From Nostoc foliaceum FACHB-393 (GTDB lineage Bacteria; Cyanobacteriota; Cyanobacteriia; Cyanobacteriales; Nostocaceae), in the NCBI RefSeq assembly GCF_014698505.1, contig NZ_JACJTD010000025.1:1-64000 (forward strand): a stretch of DNA of 64,000 bases. Direction: 5' to 3'. The translations under genes and the position numbers were made by a program. Under the pieces are notes generated by a model, which made no database searches, had not been told where the DNA came from, and worked only from the letters and a program-made list of their open reading frames with translations. This document shows, piece by piece, positions 8,320 to 16,298 of this stretch. Position 1 is the stretch's first letter; each line of letters starts with the position of its first letter.

Positions 8320-9003
8320 ATGGGGATTAAGTTTGAGAAAATCCTTATATGGGGACGTTCTGCTGAAGAATACACCAAGATGTTTGGTTTAACTCTTGAA
8401 GATAACAAACTGAAAATTATTGACTGTGCAGGTGGTCCTGCAAGCTTTAATGTTGAGATAACCCGTAGAGGAGGCAATGTTGTCTCTTGCGATCCCATCT
8501 ACAAATTAAGTAAAACTGAGATTGCTCGACACATCCAAGAAGCTAGCCGTGAAGTCATGAATGCGGTGCAAGGAAATCCAGATAATTTTGTTTGGCAGGA
8601 TATTCAATCGCCAAGCCAGTTACTAAAGATTAGAATATCCGCAATGCAGGAATTCATTGAAGACTTTTCTTTAGGAATTCAGGAGAAACGTTATGTTACA
8701 GGTGAGCTACCTACTTTACCATTTGCTGATCGAAAATTTGATTTAGCCTTATGTTCTCATTTTTTATTCATCTATTCTGAACACCTATCTGAAGAGTTCC
8801 ATCTCGCTTCTATTGCAGAAATGTGTCGAGTTGCTATAGAGACACGCATTTTTCCGCTGCTAGATACCTCTGGCAAGCTATCTCCATTTTTGCTGCCAGT
8901 CATAAACCAATTGATCAAGCAGGGATATGAAGTAGAAATTAGACAAGCATCATATAAATTTCAGAAGACTGGAGACAAGTTCTTGAGTGTATCAAAAAGC
9001 TAA
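8320..9003 (+). CDS. SAM-dependent methyltransferase-like protein
   Basis: A 227-residue cytosolic protein with Rossmann methyltransferase landmarks. Motif I is degenerate (IIDCAGGPASFNVEI), motif II ends in the acidic pair position VVSCDPIY, and a motif IV-like strand is FDLALCSHFLFIYS. The region between about 75 and 130 is helical and lengthens the cap. Many cyanobacterial homologues carry only the generic methyltransferase label, and activity is not certain because motif I lacks the full GxGxG. It starts 33 bases after the hydrolase and ends convergent with the STAND ATPase, 45 bases away. It is probably the last gene of the 4260-9003 group. Confidence 0.7.
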   Translation: MGIKFEKILIWGRSAEEYTKMFGLTLEDNKLKIIDCAGGPASFNVEITRRGGNVVSCDPIYKLSKTEIARHIQEASREVMNAVQGNPDNFVWQDIQSPSQLLKIRISAMQEFIEDFSLGIQEKRYVTGELPTLPFADRKFDLALCSHFLFIYSEHLSEEFHLASIAEMCRVAIETRIFPLLDTSGKLSPFLLPVINQLIKQGYEVEIRQASYKFQKTGDKFLSVSKS

Positions 9004-9048
9004 GTCTTGAAAAAAGTGATTTAGTTTTTTTATGATAATCCAGGTTTT

Positions 9049-12000
9049 TCATCTGAAAACTGTAGGATTGCCTTCTCCATGAATAACTGCTCCTAAAGCT
9101 TTCAAAGAGGCTCTCTGAGCCTCCGTTATACCTGTAATGCCAGTGACGTTCATGCCTTGATAGGGTCTATCATTCCTCAAAATTCTTAGACACTCTCCAG
9201 TCTTCACATCCCATATTCTAATTGTATCATCTTGACTACTACTAGCCAGGGTTTGATCATGGGCACTGAAGGCAAGTGACCAAACCCACTTGGTATGTCC
9301 TGACAAAGTTTTGAGGCATTGTCCACTATTGACATCCCATAACTTCACCATTTGATCCCCACTCCCACTCGCTAGAAGGTTTCCATCCGCACTAAAGCTG
9401 ACTGAGTAGACAGAACTGGTATGACCTTGTAAAGTTCTAAGGTGTTTACCTGTTCTCGCATCCCATAACTTTACCGTTTGATCGCTACTGCCACTCGCTA
9501 AAAGCTGCCCATCAGGACTAAAGCTAACTGACCACAGCCAATCAGTATGTCCTTGAAGCGATTCAAGGCATCGACCAGTGTTGACATCCCACAATTTCAC
9601 TGTTTGGTCATGACAACCACTAGCTAGTATCTGACTGTCCGGGCTGAAAGCGATAGACCAGACCCGATGGCTTTGTCTATTAAAGGTATTAATGCATTGA
9701 CCTGTACTGCTATCCCATAGCTTTATTGTGCGATCGTCGCTGCTACTTGCTAGAATCAGACCATTTGGGCTGAAGGTAACAGCTAATATACGGTTACTGT
9801 GCCCATTTAAGTTTGTTAAACATTGACCAGTGTTGACATTCCACAATTTTATCGTTTGGTCTTCACTGCCACTAGCTAAAATGCGACCATCTGGGCTAAG
9901 AGAAACTGATGTAACCCGATTATTGTGTCCCCGCAAGGTTTGAAGACACGTACCAATGCTAGCATCCCAAAGCCTTACAATTTTGTTAGACCCACTACTA
10001 GCCAACATATAACCGTTTGGGCTGAAGGCGACAGACCAAACTCCATCACAATAACCTTGAAAAATCCTAATACAACGACCAGTACTGACATCCCACAGCA
10101 TAACTTTTTGGTCATCACCGCCACTAGCCAGAATGTAGCTGTCTTTGTCGGAACTTAGTGCAACTGTCCATATTCGGCTGCTGTGTCCTCTCAAAGTTCT
10201 AATACATTTACCTGTAGCAACATCCCAGACTTTCACCGTTTGATCATCACTACCGCTAGCAATAATATGTCCATCCAAACTGAAGGTAACAGAATGTACT
10301 GAGTCAGTATGACCTTGTAGCGTTAAATAGCATTGTCCTGTGTCAACATTCCATAGCTTCACTGTGTGATCATGACTAGCGCTAGCCAAAATGCGACCAT
10401 CTGCACTGAAGGTAACGGAATGTACTCGATTGGTATGTCCCTCCAATATTTTAATACATCGACCACTGTTGATATCCCATAGATTAAGGGTATGATTGTC
10501 ATTTCCAGTTACCACTGTATGACCATCGGGGCTGAAGGCGATTGACCATACACTATAATCATCTACCGATAAAGTCTTAAAACACAGACCAGTCTCTATA
10601 TCCCAAAACTTCACAGTTTTATCCTCACTGCTACTTGCCAGCATGTGACCATTCGTGCTGAAGGCGATAGACTGGATACCACTGCTATGCCCTTGCAAAT
10701 TTGCAACACACTGACCAGTGCTAACATTCCATAGCCTCACTGTTTGATCGTCACTACCGCTAGCCATAATATCTCCATTAGGACTGAAGGTAACTGATCG
10801 AACCCAACCAGCGTGGCCCCTGCAAGTGAGCATCTGTTGTCCATCTACAACCTGGTACAGGCGAATCTCATTATTAGTATCGCCCGTAGCTAGAAGTTTG
10901 CCATCGGGGCTAAAGGCTACCGAAAAAATACCACCGAGGGTTTCCGCAAAAACACACTTAGCGAGATCGGCATGAGCAAAATTTGCATTGTGCAAATTCA
11001 TATTACGCATATCTGCTTGCCAAACAGTCAGATAAGAAAAATCATAGCCACTTAAATCTGTTTCTAAATTAGAAAGCAAATTCAGAATATTTCCAGCCGT
11101 ATACCCTGGTTCTAACGGCGATGTTTCTCGGAGTTTTACTAAAAGTTGAGTTAATTTATTTTCAATGTTTCTTTTACTTCTTAAAACATTAAGCAATCCA
11201 TCTATAACTGATTTGATTATGAGACGAAGTTGAGTGTCTTTAATATAGTCTTTACCTGTCGCCTTCATCAGAGCATGACATCTAAATAAATTAATATTCT
11301 GAGTGACAATTTCTTCACAGACGTTTTCTATCAAGCTACTAGTCACATACTCCATAACTACAGGCTGGAGAGTAAAAAGTGATCCAGTTTTTTCAATGAG
11401 CGTAGGCGTAGCCTTCTCGATTAGCGATCGCCTTCCTAAAGATTCTACAGCCTCTAGTAATTTAGCTTGGGGTACTGGTGATATAATATCGTCTCGCAAT
11501 TCTGAGAGGGTAATCGACTCACGATTAATCGCTAGCCAGTACATTATATTCTTTTCTAAATCTGACAAGCGCTCAAACTGCTGCTCTAAAATATCGCGAA
11601 TATCTCCAAAAACAGCCGTGTCTTGTTGCAAAAATCCAGTCACATTACCATCAAAAACATCTTGAATGGTCGTGGCAACTATCTTCAAGGCTAATGGATT
11701 GCCTCCATAGCGTTCAATCATTACTTTCCATTCATCCTCGGCCGCCGATAGCCCCTTGAGTTTTAAGATTTCTTGTCCTTCCCCCACCTTCAAGCCACTC
11801 AGTAGTAATGAGCGAACAGGTAGTGCTTCTCCTTCCAGTAATGCCACTTCTTTCGGTTTTTCACGACTAGTCAGCACTAAGCAGCTTTGGTGAGTTGCTT
11901 CTCCTACCCGTCTTAAAAGCTCACCATATTCCTCATATCCTTCTCGATAAAGTCCGGCACGGCTACCACTACGGAGAATTGACTCTGCATTATCAAGGAT

Positions 12001-12624
12001 CACCAAACAGCGATGATTTTGCAAATAATAGAGTAGTCGCGATACCCTCTCACTAAAGCTTTCTGATAAGTTACCTTCTATTTCCTGTTCATCAGATAGA
12101 AATTGGATCAGGTTACTTAGAATAATTTTAACAGGTGGAGCTTCTCGTAGCGATCGCCAGATCACATACTCAAAGTTGTCCTGAATCTGTTGAGAAAACT
12201 TTACAGACAGTGTTGTTTTCCCAATGCCTCCTATCCCCAATAATGTCACCAATCGGCAGTGCTCATTGAGAATCCATTGCTCTAGCGTGGCAAGTTCTTC
12301 TGTACGCCCATAAAAAACTGAGTTAAAGATAGCTTCTCCCAAATCTAGACGAGTATTTGAGCTTGAATAGTCACTTTTATCTATTTTTAGATGAAAAGCT
12401 AAAAATAGCTTTTCAAGAGTCTGTTTATCAACTCCTCCTTCCCGATTCAAGACTTTCGAGATGGTAGCGGAATATAACCCAGAGCGGGCACTCATTTCTT
12501 CAAGAGTGTACCTGTTTCCAAAATTTTCCTTTGCTTCTGATTGATGCTTTGCTTGCTGAATTTTTTGTAACCCCTTGGTAGTAAGTGCAACGCCACGCTT
12601 GCGTCTCCAATTCTGTAAAGTCAT
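9049..12624 (-). CDS. STAND ATPase: HTH, NB-ARC and 14 WD40 repeats
   Basis: 1191 residues in three parts. Residues 1-90 form a helix-turn-helix-like N-terminus (RYTLEEMSARSGLYSATISKVL). An NB-ARC ATPase core has Walker A GIGGIGKTTL (Lys136), Walker B CLVILDNAES, and a GNPLAL segment. A helical region leads into a short pentapeptide-like stretch (LTVWQADMRNMNLHNANFAHADLAKC). From about 575 to the end there are 14 WD40 repeats, each with GH...SVAFSPDG...LASGS.D.TVKLWD, enough for two seven-bladed propellers. Such proteins are signal-sensing STAND ATPases; relatives act in bacterial immunity or regulation, but no effector domain is visible here. A 24-bp repeat at 11401-11424 adds eight residues after the NB-ARC region. 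The gene is monocistronic. Confidence 0.9.
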   Translation of the reverse strand: MTLQNWRRKRGVALTTKGLQKIQQAKHQSEAKENFGNRYTLEEMSARSGLYSATISKVLNREGGVDKQTLEKLFLAFHLKIDKSDYSSSNTRLDLGEAIFNSVFYGRTEELATLEQWILNEHCRLVTLLGIGGIGKTTLSVKFSQQIQDNFEYVIWRSLREAPPVKIILSNLIQFLSDEQEIEGNLSESFSERVSRLLYYLQNHRCLVILDNAESILRSGSRAGLYREGYEEYGELLRRVGEATHQSCLVLTSREKPKEVALLEGEALPVRSLLLSGLKVGEGQEILKLKGLSAAEDEWKVMIERYGGNPLALKIVATTIQDVFDGNVTGFLQQDTAVFGDIRDILEQQFERLSDLEKNIMYWLAINRESITLSELRDDIISPVPQAKLLEAVESLGRRSLIEKATPTLIEKTGSLFTLQPVVMEYVTSSLIENVCEEIVTQNINLFRCHALMKATGKDYIKDTQLRLIIKSVIDGLLNVLRSKRNIENKLTQLLVKLRETSPLEPGYTAGNILNLLSNLETDLSGYDFSYLTVWQADMRNMNLHNANFAHADLAKCVFAETLGGIFSVAFSPDGKLLATGDTNNEIRLYQVVDGQQMLTCRGHAGWVRSVTFSPNGDIMASGSDDQTVRLWNVSTGQCVANLQGHSSGIQSIAFSTNGHMLASSSEDKTVKFWDIETGLCFKTLSVDDYSVWSIAFSPDGHTVVTGNDNHTLNLWDINSGRCIKILEGHTNRVHSVTFSADGRILASASHDHTVKLWNVDTGQCYLTLQGHTDSVHSVTFSLDGHIIASGSDDQTVKVWDVATGKCIRTLRGHSSRIWTVALSSDKDSYILASGGDDQKVMLWDVSTGRCIRIFQGYCDGVWSVAFSPNGYMLASSGSNKIVRLWDASIGTCLQTLRGHNNRVTSVSLSPDGRILASGSEDQTIKLWNVNTGQCLTNLNGHSNRILAVTFSPNGLILASSSDDRTIKLWDSSTGQCINTFNRQSHRVWSIAFSPDSQILASGCHDQTVKLWDVNTGRCLESLQGHTDWLWSVSFSPDGQLLASGSSDQTVKLWDARTGKHLRTLQGHTSSVYSVSFSADGNLLASGSGDQMVKLWDVNSGQCLKTLSGHTKWVWSLAFSAHDQTLASSSQDDTIRIWDVKTGECLRILRNDRPYQGMNVTGITGITEAQRASLKALGAVIHGEGNPTVFR
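11401..11424 (-). repeat. 24-bp small dispersed repeat inserted in frame in the STAND ATPase
   Basis: Read on the coding strand it begins CTAATCGAGAAGG and ends CTACG, encoding LIEKATPT (about residues 401-408). The following native codons again read LIEK, so the protein has LIEK-ATPT-LIEK. It shares length and the first seven bases, CTAATCG, with the repeat at 54498-54521 inside the NRPS gene, and resembles the intergenic copy at 27111-27134. Confidence 0.75.
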
Positions 12625-13000
12625 GTATTAACTCACGTTTGGGTAATCGCCTTTAACTAAAAGGAATTATCTACTAGATTGCTAAAGATATGAGGTGATA
12701 GCTATCACAAACGAATAATTTCATGTTGCAAAGGATTTCAAGGAGATGTATGCCCAAAACAGAAAATCTGGTCTGTGGGGCATTGCTGACATAAACTCTT
12801 GAGCCAAAAGCTTCTTGCACTACACGTAATGGCTGATTAATTACGTGTGGCTTTAGTTATTTAATACCTTCAACTTTCAGTAACATATTTTGGGTGTAAA
12901 GCTTAAGTTCAATCTCAAAATCTCGATTTTCACTGGTAAAGACGTTTGTGAATTGGCAAACTTGATAAAGAAAGTTTGTATATATCTAGCCTATCAATCA

Positions 13001-13180
13001 ATGAATAAAACTGCTGCACTTAAATTTCCCCGTTTGGCAACCTCCAGCAAGAAAAAGGCGCTTAAGCGAATCACCTTAAACTTGACATCAGATGAAGCTC
13101 AGAACCTTGAAAAGTATTGTGAACAGACAGGTAGGCCAGCAATAGATGTGATTCGGGAACTCATTCAAACCTTGCCTTGA
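13001..13180 (+). CDS. Small ribbon-helix-helix-like protein, copy 1
   Basis: 59 residues from ATG 13001. The frame is open upstream to 12890, but the internal MNK start matches the start of its two paralogues (13651-13797 and 38455-38667). The conserved core is KRITLNLTSDEAQNLEKYC followed by EQTGRPAIDVIRELIQTLP: a beta strand and two helices, the layout of CopG/Arc-type DNA-binding proteins. Such proteins are often antitoxins or plasmid copy regulators, but no toxin gene is adjacent. The spacer 12625-13000 upstream shows no other feature. Confidence 0.65.
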   Translation: MNKTAALKFPRLATSSKKKALKRITLNLTSDEAQNLEKYCEQTGRPAIDVIRELIQTLP

Positions 13181-13650
13181 CCTGATTTTTCACACCCAGT
13201 TGAAAAAGCCCCAGTCCAGAAGAGTTATGACTAAAGTAGAAGATTTTGCAGTTTTACTCTGAAAAGAGTAATTCAAGAGCAGTAATCATAGATTAGACCC
13301 TCACGACTGGATATTTGCTGTTTCAATACTGTTGTTTGTTGCGAAAATACTAAAAACAAGAGTTAGAAATTCTTCTCTGACAGAAGTTGCGACAGAATAA
13401 GGATAGCCGCCGAATCGGAGAAACAGTCTCTCACTCGTCATTGTGCAACTCAATAATAGTTATCACGTCTATCTTATTTCGGCGTGCTGCGCTCGTTTAC
13501 GGCGGGCATAGCACGCCTTCACTCAATATTTACATCCTTCTCAATCCTCACAAAAAATTATCAATCGTTAACTTAAACCTCCAATTCAACCAAACTTTAA
13601 TGCTTATAACTTGAGAACGAACCAAGGTTAAATGGTTCGCAAATCCATTT
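13181..13650. other. Spacer between the two inverted RHH genes
   Basis: No convincing gene. It contains an 8-bp inverted repeat, GGCGTGCT at 13481-13488 and AGCACGCC at 13510-13517, in a GC-rich patch typical of small dispersed repeats. An open frame at 13387-13614 has no recognisable features and looks spurious. Confidence 0.5.
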
Positions 13651-13797
13651 TTATTTCGTCAGTGGCAAGGCTCGAATGAGTTCTCGAATCACATCCGTTG
13701 CTGGTCTGCCTGTCTGTTCACAATACTTTTCAAGGTTCTTAGCTTCATTTGATGCCAAGTTTATAGTGATTCGCTTGACGGCCCATTTTTTGTTCAT
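13651..13797 (-). CDS. Small ribbon-helix-helix-like protein, copy 2
   Basis: A 48-residue gene read on the minus strand from ATG at 13797 to TAA at 13651. It starts MNKKWAVKRITINLASNEAK and ends ELIRALPLTK. Over about 37 residues it is nearly identical to copy 1 (KNLEKYCEQTGRPATDVIRELI), also at nucleotide level, so the two are inverted duplicates about 0.5 kb apart. It is shorter than usual gene-calling cut-offs. Function probably DNA binding; target unknown. Confidence 0.68.
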   Translation of the reverse strand: MNKKWAVKRITINLASNEAKNLEKYCEQTGRPATDVIRELIRALPLTK

Positions 13798-14219
13798 GCT
13801 GAAACAGATAAATCATGTAATCATCGCTTCAAACCTGATTTTACCTTCCCGACTGCTAAGTAACCTAAATTCAGTAGACCGAAAAGTTTTGCGATACCTA
13901 GGTTGGACTACGCCTACGCCAAAAATAGTAGTTTCTAATACAGTTTCTCAATAGCCCAAAAAGTTGATTGCTTTTAATGGCTTATAAAATAAACTTATAA
14001 ATTAATCGCCTAGAAGCAACCCAAGCCAGTCCTACGTCAGATGCACTTCACAGACTACTCCATAGTTGCGTATGGTTTAACGTAAAAACTCCAGCATCTG
14101 TCTAAGGGTAAATAGATTAGAGAAAACTTCTCGATCTCTTGAAGGTGGCTAACCTGCTGTTTGAAGAGTTAGTTGGCGCGATCGCAAAATGAAAGTGGTA
14201 CAACATTATATTGCTAGGT

Positions 14220-14483
14220 GTAGGGGCACGGCACTGCCCATACGTGTCAACTTAAGGTGAAACCCATCCTAGAAGCAGCTTTTAGATATTGTCTCGTTGT
14301 CTTGTTCCCAGTCTCCGACTGGGAATGCTGTCCTAGAGGCTCCGCCTCCTTTGCTGGCGGCTCTGCCGCTTTTGAGTTGCATTTCCAGCCTCTTGCTGGA
14401 AACGAGATTTGAAAAGGCTTTTAGCTTAAGTTGACACCAATGGGCACTGCCGTGCCCCTACGGGTGTACCTCACGTAAACTCA
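14220..14483. repeat. MITE-like element with 37-bp inverted ends and internal hairpins
   Basis: Arm 14220-14256 (GTAGGGGCACGGCACTGCCC to CTTAAG) matches the inverse complement of 14425-14461 with only a few mismatches. The interior holds several small hairpins: CCCAGTC/GACTGGG near 14310, GAGGC/GCCTC near 14337, GCGGC/GCCGC near 14357, TTCCAGC/GCTGGAA near 14382. The right flank 14462-14483 (GGGTGTACCTCACGTAAAC) recurs inverted beside the related palindrome at 44945-44973, so the mobile unit probably includes it. No coding capacity. The remainder of 13798-14876 shows no gene. Confidence 0.75.
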
Positions 14484-14876
14484 ACGCACTGGGAACGGTT
14501 GATACTAAACAAAATCTTATTGCTGTTGTCAGATTCCCTGAAGCTGTTTACTGAGAAGAGGGATTTTATCTATTGTCAAAAACGGCGTGGGAATTTACTG
14601 AGCTATTGATTACTACTTTATCCCCCATCTTCAAATAGCTGATGACTAATCCCCTACACTGAGCGTAGGGGTTTTAAAATCTCTAAACGGTTACTAGAGT
14701 GAAACTTAAACTAGAAACTGAGTTTACTCAAGTCAAAGCAAAAGTTTTGACTATTTGCTACTCTCAGATTTAACCGTACTATTTTAATCAGGACTTACCA
14801 CTCAGCGAGAAATCGGAGCGGCTTGTTGTCAGACATCTGAACTTCGGTAACTCAGCACTCACACGGAGAGAGGAAT

Positions 14877-15725
14877 TTGAAAAATCAGGAATTGGGAAAT
14901 TGGCAAACCACAGTTTTCGGAATTGTGTTAGCAATACTAGTGATTCTCGGGCTAAATTCTTTTATCATTATTAACCCAGGACAAGCAGGAGTGATCAGCA
15001 TCTTGGGTAAAGCCAGAGATGGCGCTTTATTGGAAGGAATTCACGTGAAACCGCCTTTTATCTCAGTGATAGATGTGTATGATTTGACTGTGCAAAAGTT
15101 TGAAGTGCCAGCGGAGAGTTCTACTAAGGATTTGCAAAATTTATCTGCGAGATTTGCGATCAACTTTCGCCTCGATCCTGTAAAGGTAGTTGAAGTTAGA
15201 AGGAAACAAGGAACTTTAGAAAATATTGTATCAAAAATAATTGCACCCCAGACCCAAGAAGCATTTAAAATTGCAGCAGCTAGAAGAACAGTAGAAGAAG
15301 CAATTACCAAAAGAAGTGAATTGAAAGAAGACTTTGATCAAGCGTTAGGCGATCGCTTAGACAAATATGGGATAATTGTGTTAGATACTAGCGTAGTTGA
15401 TTTAGCATTCTCACCAGAATTTGCCAGAGCAGTGGAAGAAAAACAAATTGCTGAACAACGGGCGCAAAGAGCCGTTTATGTAGCACGGGAAGCAGAACAA
15501 GAAGCACAAGCAGACGTTAATCGCGCCAAAGGTAGGGCAGAAGCTCAAAGACTCTTAGCAGAGACACTCAAAGCCCAAGGAGGACAGTTAGTTCTGCAAA
15601 AAGAAGCAATTGAAGCTTGGAGGACTGGCGGCGCTCAGATGCCCAAAGTTCTCGTTATGGGTGGTGACTCAAAAAGCGGTATCCCCTTCATGTTCAACCT
15701 TGGAAATATCCAAAATCAACCTTGA
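14877..15725 (+). CDS. SPFH/prohibitin-family membrane protein
   Basis: 282 residues from a TTG start at 14877, set by the purine-rich GGAGAGAGGAA just before it. One N-terminal membrane segment (residues about 12-33, FGIVLAILVILGLNSFIII) is followed by the SPFH/band-7 domain (FIIINPGQAGVISILGKARD through about 190). A charged coiled coil follows (about 185-240, VEEKQIAEQRAQRAVYVAREAEQEAQADVNRAKGRAEAQ in outline), then a hydrophobic tail. Prohibitin-like proteins form membrane ring scaffolds and modulate FtsH-type proteolysis in other organisms. It is followed after 81 bases by the DUF1824 gene on the same strand. Confidence 0.88.
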   Translation: MKNQELGNWQTTVFGIVLAILVILGLNSFIIINPGQAGVISILGKARDGALLEGIHVKPPFISVIDVYDLTVQKFEVPAESSTKDLQNLSARFAINFRLDPVKVVEVRRKQGTLENIVSKIIAPQTQEAFKIAAARRTVEEAITKRSELKEDFDQALGDRLDKYGIIVLDTSVVDLAFSPEFARAVEEKQIAEQRAQRAVYVAREAEQEAQADVNRAKGRAEAQRLLAETLKAQGGQLVLQKEAIEAWRTGGAQMPKVLVMGGDSKSGIPFMFNLGNIQNQP

Positions 15726-15806
15726 TTTGAGTAAAGAATACTTAGTTAGTTGGGCTAGTCCCAACTCAAACACAACAGAAAACCAAGAAGATAATAATCG
15801 AAGTTT

Positions 15807-16223
15807 ATGTCAATCCCCAATCATCAGAATCTCACCGCTGAAGAAGCGAAAAAATTACTGAATAAATTCAACTGTCTAGACATTGCTCCCATCCTTAATC
15901 CATCAGAAAAAGTAGTAATTCGTAATGCCTTAATTTTGCTCACCAAACTTGCTGATTATCAAATCTTAGGAATTTGTGCCGATACAGCAGAAGAAGGAAT
16001 ACTGGCTATGAAGACATATTCTCTGGCTTTAGGTTATGAACCACCAGATAATTTGTCTACGCCTGAAGGCCCAGTTTATATCAAATTAAATGGTAAAAAT
16101 GGCTTGTGTTATCTCGATTCCTATGATGGACATCATCGTGGTGTATTAGTATCTTGTCAATCTTATGACGAAGAGGGAATAAACGAAATGTATGGACATC
16201 TTCCCTTGGATTTATTCGTATAG
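15807..16223 (+). CDS. DUF1824 family protein
   Basis: 138 residues, cytosolic, of a small family restricted mainly to cyanobacteria and plastid lineages. Recognisable segments are LNPSEKVVIRNALILLTKLADYQILGICAD near residues 30-60, YSLALGYEPP, and the C-terminal GHLPLDLF. No enzymatic motif is known for the family. It lies between the prohibitin-like gene and the ABC-F ATPase on the same strand, so the three may be read together, although the 75-base gap to the ABC-F gene could hold a promoter. Confidence 0.85.
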   Translation: MSIPNHQNLTAEEAKKLLNKFNCLDIAPILNPSEKVVIRNALILLTKLADYQILGICADTAEEGILAMKTYSLALGYEPPDNLSTPEGPVYIKLNGKNGLCYLDSYDGHHRGVLVSCQSYDEEGINEMYGHLPLDLFV

Positions 16224-16298
16224 AATTCGGCGAATGAATGTAGGTAGGGTATGTGCCTTACCTACTAACTAATGAGCAATGAAAAATTACTAAATATT

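Noticed and set aside
13387..13614. 75-codon frame between the RHH genes
   Set aside because: Composition is random and it crosses a GC-rich hairpin patch; no homology recognised.
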